Source: Taeniopygia guttata (taxonomy: Eukaryota > Chordata > Aves > Passeriformes > Estrildidae). From it: 64,000 nt of DNA. This document shows, piece after piece, positions 1 to 23,900 of this stretch. The notes beneath the pieces are model-generated. The model saw only the letters and a program-made list of their open reading frames with translations, had not been told where the DNA came from and made no database searches. Where the stretch lies: the NCBI RefSeq assembly GCF_048771995.1, contig NC_133059.1, forward strand, positions 3,151,001 to 3,215,000, in the 5' to 3' direction. Numbering within the stretch: position 1 is the stretch's first letter; every line of letters begins with the position of its first letter. A program made the position numbers and the translations under genes.

Positions 1-1689
1 CCCCAAATCCCCATCGCAACCCCAAATCCCAAATCCCAACCCCAATCCCAACCTCAAATTCCAAATCCCAACTCCAAATCCTCATCCCAAATCCCAACCT
101 GAAATCCCATCCCCGCCGGGGTCACCGCGCGCAGGGTGTGCACTGCACTGTGCGGTTCACCGGCGCCGCCCAACCCAAATCCCAACCCCAACCCCAATCC
201 CAACCCCAAATCCCAAATCCCCATCCTAACCCCAATCCCAACCCCAAATCCCACCCCAACCTCAAATACTCATCCCAACCCCAAATACTCATCCCAACCA
301 CAAATATTCATCCCAACCTCAAATACTCATCCCAAATCCCAATTCCAATCCCAACCCCAATCCCAACCCCAACCCCAAATACTCATCCCAACCCCAAATC
401 CCAACTCCCAACCTCAAATCCCAACCCCAACCCCAAATACTCATCCCAAATCCCAATTCCAACCCCAAATCCCAATCCCAATCCCGCCCCGTCGGGGTCA
501 CCGCGCGCAGGGCGTGCACTGCACCGTGCGAGACATGGGCACAGCCCAATCCGAACCCCAAATCTCAACCCCAACCCCAAATACTCATCCAAACCCCAAA
601 TACTCATCCCAAATCCCAATCCCAACCCCAAATCCCAATCCCAACCCCAAATCCCCATCCCAAACCCCAACCCCAACCCCAAATCCCATCCTTGCGTCGT
701 CACCGCGCGCAGGGCGTGCACTGCACTGCACGGGACATGGGCACAGTCCAATCCCAACCTCAAATACTCATCCCAAACCCCAATCCCAACCCCAAATACT
801 CATCCAAAATCCCAACCACAACCCCAATCCTGTCCCGTCGGGGTCACTGTGCGCAGGGCGGGCACTGCACCGTGCGGGACATGGGCACAGCCCAATCCGA
901 ACCCCAAATCTCAACCCCAACCCCAACCCCAAATACTCATCCAAACCCCAAATACCCATCCCAAACCCCAAATCCCAATCCCAAACCCAAATACTCATCC
1001 CAACCCCAACTCCCAACCCCAAATCTCGCCCAGTCGGGGTCACCATGTGCAGGGTGGGCACTGCACCACGTGGGACACGGGCGTGTCCCAACTCCAAATC
1101 CCAACCCCAACCCCAAATACTCATCCCAAACCCCAAACCCCAATCCCAAATACTCATCCCAACCACAAATACTCATCCCAAATTCCAAATCCCAACCCCA
1201 AACCCGCCGCGTCGGGGTCACCGCGCGCAGGGCGTGCACTGCACCGCGCGGGTCACCGGCACAGCCCAACCCCAAATACTCATCCCAACCCCAAATACTC
1301 ATCCCAAATCTCAACCCCAACCCCAAATACTCATCCCAAATCCCAATCCCAACCCCAAATCCCCATCCCAACCCCAAATACTCATCCCAACCCCAAATCC
1401 CAACTTCCAAATCCCAAACCCCAATCCCAACCCCCAATCCCAACCCCAATCCCATCCTTATGGCGTCACCGCGTGCAGGGCGGGCACTGCACCCCGCGGG
1501 TCACCGGTGCCGCCTGTCCCCAAATCCCAACTCCCAAATCCCCATCCCCAACCCAATCCCTACCCCAAATCCCAACCCCAAATACTTATCCCAAACCCAA
1601 AATCCCAACCCCAACCTCAAATACTCATCCCAAATCCCAATCCCAACCCCAAATACTCATCCCAAACCCCAAATCCCGCCCCACCGGGG
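1..1689. repeat. C-rich array (CCCAAATCCC/CCCAACCCC) with NKPD1 tail copies
   Basis: Variable 6-14 bp units with AATACTCATCCC variants, broken every 150-250 bp by a roughly 55-bp block (GCAGGGCGTGCACTGCACC core) that copies the last coding bases, stop and start of the 3' UTR of NKPD1. Copies centre near 140, 510, 715, 860, 1055, 1230 and 1490; the original is 1685-1740. The array would lie in the 3' UTR or downstream of NKPD1. Confidence 0.85.
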
Positions 1690-14100
<12,411 letters not shown>

Positions 14101-14109
14101 CATTGTCCC

Positions 14110-14285
14110 CGAGGGGGGCGTGGCCTGTGCCCCATGGCCCCGCCCACCAGCGCGCCGGCCACGCCCCTTCCTATTGGCGGGAAAGGGGGTGGGTCCATGA
14201 TTTGATTGACAGCGCGGCGGTCCAATGGGAAGGGAGGAAAGAGGCCACGCCCCTTCCGCGGGACCGCGCGCGGCGGCGCCGGAAC
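14110..14285 (+). promoter_or_regulatory. ERCC1: ERCC1 promoter: CCAAT, E2F and GC boxes
   Basis: A non-repetitive, CpG-rich block sits between two arrays, 520-700 bp before the ERCC1 ATG. It holds an inverted CCAAT box (ATTGG, 14173-14177) overlapping a textbook E2F site (TTGGCGGGAAA, 14174-14184), a PBX-MEIS-type motif (TGATTGACAG, 14203-14212), a forward CCAAT box (14222-14226) and several GC/CACCC boxes such as GGGGCGTGG and CCACGCCCC. This is the layout of a TATA-less housekeeping or cell-cycle promoter. The transcription start is not resolved, and the 5' leader would run through the 14,280-14,800 repeat. Confidence 0.65.
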
Positions 14286-14800
14286 CGCAAAACCGAAACC
14301 GGGACCCCAAAACCGAAACCGGGACCCCAAAACCGAAACCGGGACCCCCAAAATCGGCCCCGGGAACCCCCTGAGACCCCCCAGAACCGGCCCCGGTACC
14401 TCCCGGAACCGAAACCGGGACCCCAAAACCGGCCCCGGGACCCCAAACCGAAACCGGGACCCCAAAACCGGCCCCGGGACCCCAAAACCGAACCCGGGAC
14501 CCCAAAACCGAAACCGGGACCCCAAAACCGAACCCGGGACCCCAAAACCGAACCCGGGAACCCCAGAACCGGACCCGGGAACCCCAAAACCGAAACCGGG
14601 AACCCAAACCGGCCCCGGGACCCCAAAACCGGCCCCGGGAACCCAAACCGGCCCCGGGAACCACCTGAGACCCCCCCAGAACCGGCCCCGGTACCTCCCG
14701 GAACCGGCCCCGGGACCCCAGAACCGAAACCGGGACCCCCAAACCGGCCCCGGGACACCGGAACCGGGTCCCGGAACCGGCCCCGGGACCCCCAAACCGG
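14286..14800. repeat. AAAACCGAAACCGGGACCCC array in the ERCC1 leader
   Basis: 20-bp units between the promoter and the ATG, so it is probably transcribed as 5' UTR or a leader intron. Confidence 0.85.
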
Positions 14801-14807
14801 CCCCGCC

Positions 14808-14918
14808 ATGGACCCGGAACCGGAGCCGAATCCCGGAGCCGCCACCGACCCGGCCCCGGTACCGGCGGGGAAGCGGCGGCGCTTCACGGTCCGGCAGGAG
14901 GGGCCCGACGAACCCCCG
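14808..14918 (+). CDS. ERCC1: ERCC1 coding exon 1
   Basis: The ATG is in a perfect Kozak context (CCGCCATGG). It encodes [18 protein letters not shown], then a basic KRRRFTVRQ like human RKKFVIP, ending DEPP before donor GTACCG at 14919. A second GTACCG six bases on is an alternative donor. Phase 0 joins to exon 2 as human DEVPPGV|AKPLF does. Confidence 0.85.
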
Positions 14919-17900
14919 GTACCGGTACCGGGAAACGGGGAGGGAACGGCACCGGGAACGGGACCGGGAACGAGACCGGGAACCGAACGGGGAGGGAACG
15001 GGACCGGGAACGGGACCGGGAACCGAACGGGAACCGGGAACGGGACCGGGAACCGAACCGGGACCGGGAACGGGACCGGGAACGAGACCGGGAACCGAAC
15101 GGGGAGGGAACGGGACCGGGAACGGGACCGGGAACCGAACGGGAACCGGGAACGGGACCGGGAACCGAACCGGGACCGGGAACGGGACCGGGAACCGCGC
15201 GGTGACACCGGGGACCGAACCGGGACCGGGAACGGGACTAGGAACGGGACCGGGAACGGCACCGGGGACCGAACGGGGACCGGGAACGGGACCGGGAACC
15301 GAACGGGGACCGAACCGGGACTGGGAACGGGACCGGGACCGGGACCGGGACCGGGAGAGGTCGGGGGGGGCGGCCCCGGTGTCCCGGTGTGACCGGAAGT
15401 GTCCCGGTGTGACCGGAAGTGTCCCGGTGTCCCCAACAGGTCCCGTCGCTGTTCAGAGCCTCGGCCGCGCCCCCCCCGGGCCCGGTACCGGTGCCGGTTC
15501 CGGTTCTGGTCCCGCCCGGTCCCGGTTCTTACGCTGAGTTTGTGGTGCGGGGCTCGGGGGGCACCGGGAAGGACCGGGACCGGAATCGGAACCGGGACCG
15601 GGATCAGAACCGGGACCGAGATCAGAACCGGGACCGGGAGCCGAACCGGGACCGGAATCCCGGACCCACCGGAACCGGCCACTCAGGACCCCTCCTGACC
15701 CCCGGGGACCAGAACCGGGACCGGAACCGGGATCAGAACCAGAACCGGGATCAGAACCAGAACCGGGACCGGGACCGGGATCCAAACCAGGACCGGGACC
15801 GGGATCCGAACCGGGACCGGAACCGGGATCCGAACCAGGACCGGGATCAGAACCGGGGTCCGAACCGGGATCAGAACCGGGACCGGGATCAAACCCAGAA
15901 CCGGGACCGGGATCCCGGACCCACCGGAACCGGCCACTCAGGACCCCTCGTGACCCCCGGGGACCGGAACCGGGATCAGAACCGGGAGCAGAACCGGGAC
16001 CAGAACCGGGATCAGAACCAGAACCGGGAGCAGAACCGGGACCGGGAGCAGAACCGGGACCGGGACCAGAACCGGGACCGGGATCAGGAGCAGAACCGGG
16101 ACCGGGAGCAGAACCGGGACCGGGACCAGAACCGGGACTGGGACCAGGAGCAGAACCGGGACCGGGAGCAGAACCGGGATCCGAACCGGGACCAGGATCA
16201 GAACCAGGACCGGGACTGGGAGCAGAACCGGGATCTGAACCGGGACCGGGACCAGAACCGGGACCGGGACCGGGATCAGAACCGGAACCGGGATCGGGAC
16301 CGGGAACAGAACCGGGACCAGAACCGGGACCAGAACCGGGACCGGGACCCGCTGGGTCCGCTCCCGGTGCTCCGGCCGGGCACGCGCAGCAGCAGCATCG
16401 TCGTCAGCCCGCGCCAGGTGGGCGGGGCCATGTCGCGACATGGCGGGCGTGTCCCGGGCTCATATCGCGACATGGGGGGCGTGTCCCTTGTCACACGGGG
16501 GGCGTGTCCCAGCTCATATCGCGACACGGGGGCGTGTCCATTGTCACACGGGGGGCGTGTCCCGGCCTCATATCGCGACATGGGGGCGTGTCCCTTGTCA
16601 CACGGGGGGTGTGTCCCGACCTCATATCGCGACATGGGGGGCGTGTCCCTTGTCACGGGGGGCGTGTCCCAGGCTGATATCGCGACACGGGGGCGTGTCC
16701 CTTGTCACACGGGGGGCGTGTCCCGGTCTCATATCGCGACATGGGGCGTGTCCCGGGCTGATATCGCGACACGGGGGGCGTGTCCCTTTTCACGGGGGGC
16801 GTGTCCCGGGCTCATATCGCGACACGGGGGGCGTGTCCCGGGCTCATATCGCGACACGGGGGGCGTGTCCCTTGTCACACGGGGGCGTGTCCCGGGCTCA
16901 TGTCGCGACACGGGGGTGTGTCCCAACTCATATCGCGACATGGGGGCGTGTCCCTTGTCACACGGGGGGCGTGTCCCGGTCTCATATCGCGACATGGGGG
17001 CGTGTCCCGGGCTGATATCGCGACACGGGGGGCGTGTCCCGGGCTGATATCGCGACACGGGGGGCGTGTCCCGGGCTCATATCGCGACATGGGGGCGTGT
17101 CCCGGGCTCATGTCGCGACATGCCCCTCCCCCAGCGCGGCAACCCGGTGCTGCGCTTCATCCGCAGCGTCCCGTGGCACTTCGGTGACGTCGTCCCCGAC
17201 TACGTCCTCGGGGCCACCGCCTGCGCCCTGTTCCTCAGGTGAGTGCCCAGGTGTGCCCCAGGTGTGCCCAGGTGTGCCCAGGTGTGCCCAGGTGTGCCCA
17301 GGTACCCCCAGGAACCCCCAGGTGTGCTCCAGGTGTGCCCAGGTGTGCCCAGGTGTGCCCAGGTGTGTCCAAAATATCCCCCAGGTGTGCCCCAGGTGTG
17401 CCCAGGTGTGCCCAGGTGTGTCCCCAGGTGTGCCCAGGTGTGCCCAGGTGTGCCCCAGGTGTGCCCAGGTGTGCTCAGGTGTGCCCCAGGTGTCCCCAGC
17501 TGTGCCCAGGTGTGCCCAGGTGTCCCCAGGTGTGCCCAGGTGTGCCCAGGTGTATCTCAGGTGTGCCCAGGTGTCCCCAGGTGTCCCCAGGTGTGTCCCC
17601 AGGTGTGCCCAGGTACCCCCAGGTGTGCCCAGGTGTCCCCAGGTGTGCCCCAGGTGTGTCCCAGGTGTGCCCCAGGTGTCCCCAGCTGTCCCCAGGTGTG
17701 TCCCAGGTACCCCCAGGTGTGCCCCAGGTGTGCCCAAAATATCCCCCAGGTGTGCCCAGGTGTGCCCAGGTACCCCCAGGTGTGTCCTAGGTGTGTCCCA
17801 GGTGTCACCAGCTATCCCAGGCTGTCCCCAAGGTGTCCCCAGCTGTCCCCAGGTGTCCCCAGGTGTGTCCCCAGGTACCCCCAGGTGTGCCCAGGTGTGT

Positions 17901-20900
17901 CCCCAGCTGTGCCCAGGTGTGTCCCCAGGTGTGTCCCAGCTGTCCCCAGCTGTCCTCAGGTGTGTCCCAGCTGTGCCCCAGGTGTGCCCCAGGTGTGCCC
18001 AGCTGTGCCCCAGGTACCCCCAGGTGTGCCCAGGTGTGCCCAGGTGTGCCCAGGTACCCCCAGCTGTCCCAGGTGTCCCCAGGTGTGTCCCCAGCTGTCC
18101 CCAGCTGTCCCAGGTGCCCCCAGGTGTGCCCAGGTGTGCCCCAGGTGTGCCCCAGGTGTGCCCCAGGTGTGCCCAGGTACCCCCAGGTGTGCCCAGGTAC
18201 CCCCAGGTGTGCCCCAGGTGTCCCCAGGTACCCCCAGGTGTGCCCAGGTGTCCCAGGTGTGCCCCAGGTGTCCCCAGGTACCCCCAGGTGTCCCCAGCTG
18301 TCCTAGGTACCCCCAGGTGTGCCCAGGTGTGTGCCCAGGTATGCCCAGGTACCTCCAGGTGTGCCCAGGTGTGCCCAGGTGTGTCCCAGGTGTGCCCAGG
18401 TGTGCCCCAGGTGTGCCCCAGCTGTCCCCAGGTGTGCCCAGGTGTCCCCAGGTGTCCCCAGGTACCCCCAGGTGTGCCCAGGTGTGTCCCCAGGTACCCC
18501 CAGGTGTACCCCAGGTGTGTCCCAGCTGTGCCCAGGTGTGCCCCAGGTGTCCCCAGGTGTGCCCCAGGTACCCCCAGGTGTGCCCAGGTGTCCCCAGGTG
18601 TGCCCCAGGTGTGCCCAGGTGTGCCCAGGTGTGCCCCAGGTGTGCCCAGGTGTGCCCCAGGTACCCCCAGCTGTCCCAGGTGTGCCCAGGTGTGCCCAAA
18701 ATATCCCCCAGGTGTGTCCCAGGTGTCCCCAGGTGTGCCCCAGGTGTGCCCAGGTGTGCCCCAGGTACCCCCAGCTGTGCCCAGGTGTGCCCAGGTGTGC
18801 CCAGGTGTGCCCAGGTGTGCCCAAAATATCCCCCAGGTGTGCCCAGGTGTCCCCAGGTGTGCCCAGGTGTGCCCAAAATATCCCGCAGGTGTACCCAGGT
18901 GTGCCCAGGTGTGCCCCAGGTACCCCCAGGTGTGCCCAGGTGTGTCCCCAGCTGTCCCCAGGTGTGCCCAGGTGTGCCCAAAATATCCCCCAGGTACCCC
19001 CAGGTGTTCCCCAGGTGTGCCCCAGGTGTGCCCCAGCTGTCCCCAGCTGTCCCAGGTGTGCCCAGGTGTGCCCAGGTGTGCCCAGGTGTACCCCAGGTAC
19101 CCCCAGGTGTGCCCAGGTGTGCCCAAAATATCCCCCAGGTGTCCCAGGTGTGCCCAGGTGTCCCCAGGTGTGCCCCAGGTGTGCCCCAGGTGTGCCCAGG
19201 TGTGTCCCAGGTACCCCCAGGTGTCCCCAGGTGTGTCCCAGCTGTCCCAGGTGTATCCCAGGTGTGTCCCCAGGTGTCACCTGTCCCGTGCCAGCCTCAG
19301 GTACCACCAGCTGCACCCCGGGTACATCCACGAGCGGCTGCGGGAGCTGGGCCGGAGCTTCGGCCTCCAGGTGCTGCTGCTGCAGGTGGACGTGGTGAGG
19401 TGGCCCTGTCATTGTCACCTTATTGTCACTGTCATTGTCACCTTTTCATTGTCACCATGTCATTGTCACCTTGGCATTGTCACCTTTTCATTGTCACCTT
19501 CACCTTGTCATTGTCATTGTCACCTTGTTATTGTCACCTTTTCATTGTCACCTTGTCACTGTCACTGTCATTGTCACCTTCACCTTGGCATTGTCACCTT
19601 GTCTTTGTCACCTTGGCATTGTCACCTTCACCGTGTCATTGTCACCTTGGCATTGTCACTGTCACCTTCACCTTGGCATTGTCACCTTCTCATTGTCACC
19701 TTCTCATTGTCACCTTCTCATTGTCATTGTCACTTTGTCATTGTCACCTTCACCTTGTCACTGTCACCTTGTCACTGTCACCTTGGCACCTTCTCATTGT
19801 CACCGTGTCATTGTCACCTTGGCATTGTCACTTTCACCTTGTCATTGTCACCTTGTCACTGTCACCGTCACCTTCATCTTGTCATTGTCACCTTCACCTT
19901 GTCATTGTCACCTCTTCATTGTCATTGTCACCTTGTCATTGTCACCGTCATTGGCATTGTCACCTTGGCATTGTCACCTTCACCTTGTCATTGTCACCTT
20001 CACCTTCTCATTGTCACCTTTTCATTGTCACTGTCTCATTGTCGTTGTCACCTTGTCACTGTCACCGTCAGTGTCACCTTGTCATTGTTGCTGTCATTGT
20101 CACCTTCCCCTTGTCATTGTCACCTTCTCATTGTCACCGTCTCATTGTCATTGTCACCTTCTCATTGTCACTGTCACCGTGTCATTGTCACCTTCACCTT
20201 CTCATTGTCACCTTTTCATTGTCACCTTTTCATTGTCACCTTGTCACTGTCACTGTGTCCCTGTCCCCTCCCTGTGCCCCTCCAGGTGCTGCTGCTGCAG
20301 GTGGACGTGGTGAGGTGGCATTGTCATTGTCACCTTATTGTCACCATCATTGTCACCTTTACCTTCTCATTGTCACCTTGTCATTGTCATTGTCACCTTG
20401 GCATTGTCACCTTCTCATTGTCACCTTCACCTTGTCATTGTCACCTTGTCATTGTCACCTTTTCATTGTCACCGTGTCATTGTCATTGTCACCTTCACCT
20501 TCTCATTGTCACCTTCTCATTGTCACCTTCTCATTGTCACCTTCACTTTGTCATTGTCACCTTGTCATTGTCACCTGCTCATTGACATCTTTTCATTGTC
20601 ACCGTGTCATTGTCACCGTGTCACTGTCTCTGTGTCTGTACCTGTGCCCCTCCAGGTGCTGCTGCTGCAGGTGGACGTGGTGAGGTGGCCTTGTCCTTGT
20701 CATTGTCATTGTCATTGTCACCTTATTGTCACCGTCATTGTCACCTTCACCTTCTCATTGTCATTGTCACCTTGGCATTGTCACCTTGGGATTGTCACCT
20801 TGTCATTGTCACCTTTTCATTTTTACCTTCTCATTGTCACCGTGTCATTGTCACCTTGGCATTGTCACCTTCACCTTCTCATTGTCACCTTTTCATTGTC

Positions 20901-23900
20901 ACCGTGTCATTGTCACCGTGTCCCTGTCCCTGTCCCCTCCCTGGGCCCCTCCAGGTGCTGCTGCTGCAGGTGGACGTGGTGAGGTGGCCTTGTCATTGTC
21001 ATTGTCACCTTATTGTCACCTCATTGTCACCGTGTCATTGTCACCTTCTCATTGTCACCTTGTCGTTGTCACCTTGTCCCTGTCCCTGTCCCCTCCCTGT
21101 GCCCCTCCAGGTGCTGCTGCTGCAGGTGGACGTGGTGAGGTGGCCCTGTCACTGTCACCTTATTGTCACCTTCACCGTGTCATTGTCACCTTCACCTTCT
21201 CATTGTCACCGTGTCATTGTCACCGTGTCCCTGTCCCCTCCCTGTGCCCCTCCAGGTGCTGCTGCTGCAGGTGGACGTGGTGAGGTGGCCCTGTCATTGT
21301 CATTGTCACCTTATTGTCACCTTATTGTCACCGTCACTGTCACCTTCACCTTCTCATTGTCACCTTTTCATTGTCATTGTCACCTTGTCATTGTTACCTT
21401 GTCACTGTCACTGTCACCTTCTCATTGTCATTGTCACCTTGTCATTGTCACCGTCATTGTCACCTGTTCATTGTCACTGTCATTGTCACCTTCACCTTCT
21501 CATTGTCACCGTGTCATTGTCACCGTGTCATTGTCACCGTGTTCCTGTCCCCTACCTGGGCCCCTCCAGGTGCTGCTGCTGCAGGTGGACGTGGTGAGGT
21601 GGCCTTGTCCTTGTCATTGTCACCTTATTGTCACTGTCATTGTCACCTTCACCTTCTCATTGTCACCTTTTCATTGTCACCGTGTCATTGTCACCGTGTC
21701 CCTGTCCCTGTCCCCTCCCTGGGCCCCTCCAGGTGCTGCTGCTGCAGGTGGACCTGGTGAGGTGGCCCTGTCATTGTCATTGTCACCTTATTGTCACCTT
21801 CATTGTCACCGTGTCATTGTCACCTTCTCATTGTCACCTTGTCATTGTCACCGTGTCATTGTCACCGTGTTCCTGTCCCCTCCCTGTGCCCCTCCAGGTG
21901 CTGCTGCTGCAGGTGGCCGTGGTGAGGTGGCCCTGTCCTTGTCATTGTCACCTTATTGTCATTGTCATTGTCATTGTCATTGTCACCTTCTCATTGTCAC
22001 CTTCACCTTGTCATTGTCACCTTCTCATTGTCACCTTGTCATTGTCACCGTGTCATTGTCACCGTGTTCCTGTCCCCTCCCTGTGCCCCTCCAGGTGCTG
22101 CTGCTGCAGGTGGCCGTGGTGAGGTGGCCTTGTCCTTGTCATTGTCACCTTATTGTCACCGTCATTGTCACCTTTTCATTGTCACCTTCACCTTGTCATT
22201 GTCACCTTGGCATTGTCACCTTGTCAATGTCATTGCCACCTTCACCTTCTCATTGTCATTGTCACCTTCTCATTGTCACCGTCTCATTGTCACCGTCTCA
22301 TTGCCATTGTCAACTTGGCATTGTCACCTTGGCATTGTCACCTTTTCATTTTTACCTTCTCATTGTCACCGTGTCATTGTCACCTTGTCATTGTCACTGT
22401 CACCTTCACCTTCGCATTGTCACCTTGGCATTGTCACCTTGGCATTGTCACCTTTTCATTGTCACCTTCACCTTGTCATTGTCACTGTCACCTTGGCCTT
22501 GTCACCCCTCACTTGTCCCTGTCCCCATCTCACCTGTCCCTGTCCCCTGTCCCATCTCACCTGTCCCTGTCCCCTCACCTGTCCCATCTCACCTGTCCCC
22601 ATCTCACCTGTCCCTGTCCCCATCTCACCTGTCCCCATCTCACCTGTCCCTCACCTGTCCCTCACCTGTCCCTGTCCCTCACCTGTCCCTGTGTCACCTG
22701 TCCGTGTCCCCAGCGGGACCCCCAGCGCTCCCTGCAGGACCTGGCCAAGGTGTGTCTCCTCACCGACTGCACCCTGCTGCTGGCCTGGAGGTACGGCTGT
22801 CCCCAGATGTCCCCAGATGTCACCAAATGTCACCAAATGTCACCAAATGTCCCCAAAATATCCCTAAAATATCCCCGAATGTCACCAAATGTCACCAAAT
22901 GTCCCCAAATGTCACCTAATGTCCCCAAAATATCCCCAAATGTCCCCAAATGTCACCAAATGTCCCCAAATGTCACCAAATGTCACCAAATGTCACCAAA
23001 TGTCACCAGATGTCCCCAAATGTCCCCAAATGTCCCCAAATGTCACCAAATGTCACCAAAATATCCCCGAATGTCACCAAATGTCCCCAAATGTCACCAA
23101 ATGTCTCCAAATGTCCCCAAATGTCACCAAATGTCCCGAAATGTCACCGAATGTCACCAAATGTCACCAAATGTCACCAAATGTCACCAAATGTCACCAG
23201 ATGTCCCCTCAGTGTCCCCAAATGTCCCCTCATTGTTCCCAGGGTCCCCAAACGTCCCCAAATGTCCCCAAATGTCCCCAAAATATCCTCGAATGTGCCC
23301 TCAGTGTCCCCAAATGTCCCTAAATGTCACCAATGTCCCCAAAATATCCCCGAATGTCACCAAATGTCCTCTCAATGTCCCCAAATGTCCGCAAAATATC
23401 TCCAAATGTGCCCTCAGTGTCCCCAAATGTCCCCAAATGTCCCCAAATGTCACCAAAATATCCCCAAATGTCACCAAATGTCCTCTCAATGTCCCCAAAT
23501 GTCCCCAAAATATCCCCAAATGTCCCCTCAGTGTCCCCAAATGTCACCAAATGTCACCAACACCCCCAATGTCCCCAATGTCCCCGATGTCCCCAATGTC
23601 CCCAAATGTCCCCAATGTCCCCAATGTCCCAAATGTCCCCAATCCCCCCAATGTCCCCAATGTCCCCAGTGTCCCCAATGTCCCCACTGTCCCCAATGTC
23701 CCCAATGTCCCCAAATGTCCCCAACCCCCCCAATCCCCCCAATGTCCCCAATGTCCCCAATGTCCCCAATGTCCCCAATCCCCCCAATGTCCCCAATGTC
23801 CCCAATGTCCCCAATCCCCCCAATGTCCCCAATCCCCCCAATGTCCCCAATGTCCCCAATGTCCCCCAATGTCCCCAATGTCCCCAACCCCCCCAATGTC

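Noticed and set aside
14919-15392. Extension of ERCC1 exon 1 through the [11 protein letters not shown] frame
   Set aside because: A donor at 14,919 gives the human-like join to exon 2; the rest is array.
15572-16345. ERCC1 exon 2 array treated as an ordinary intron
   Set aside because: No convincing donor near SYAEFVVRG plus pyrimidine tract before [10 protein letters not shown]; the frame is open throughout and human has one exon. Kept as coding but flagged.
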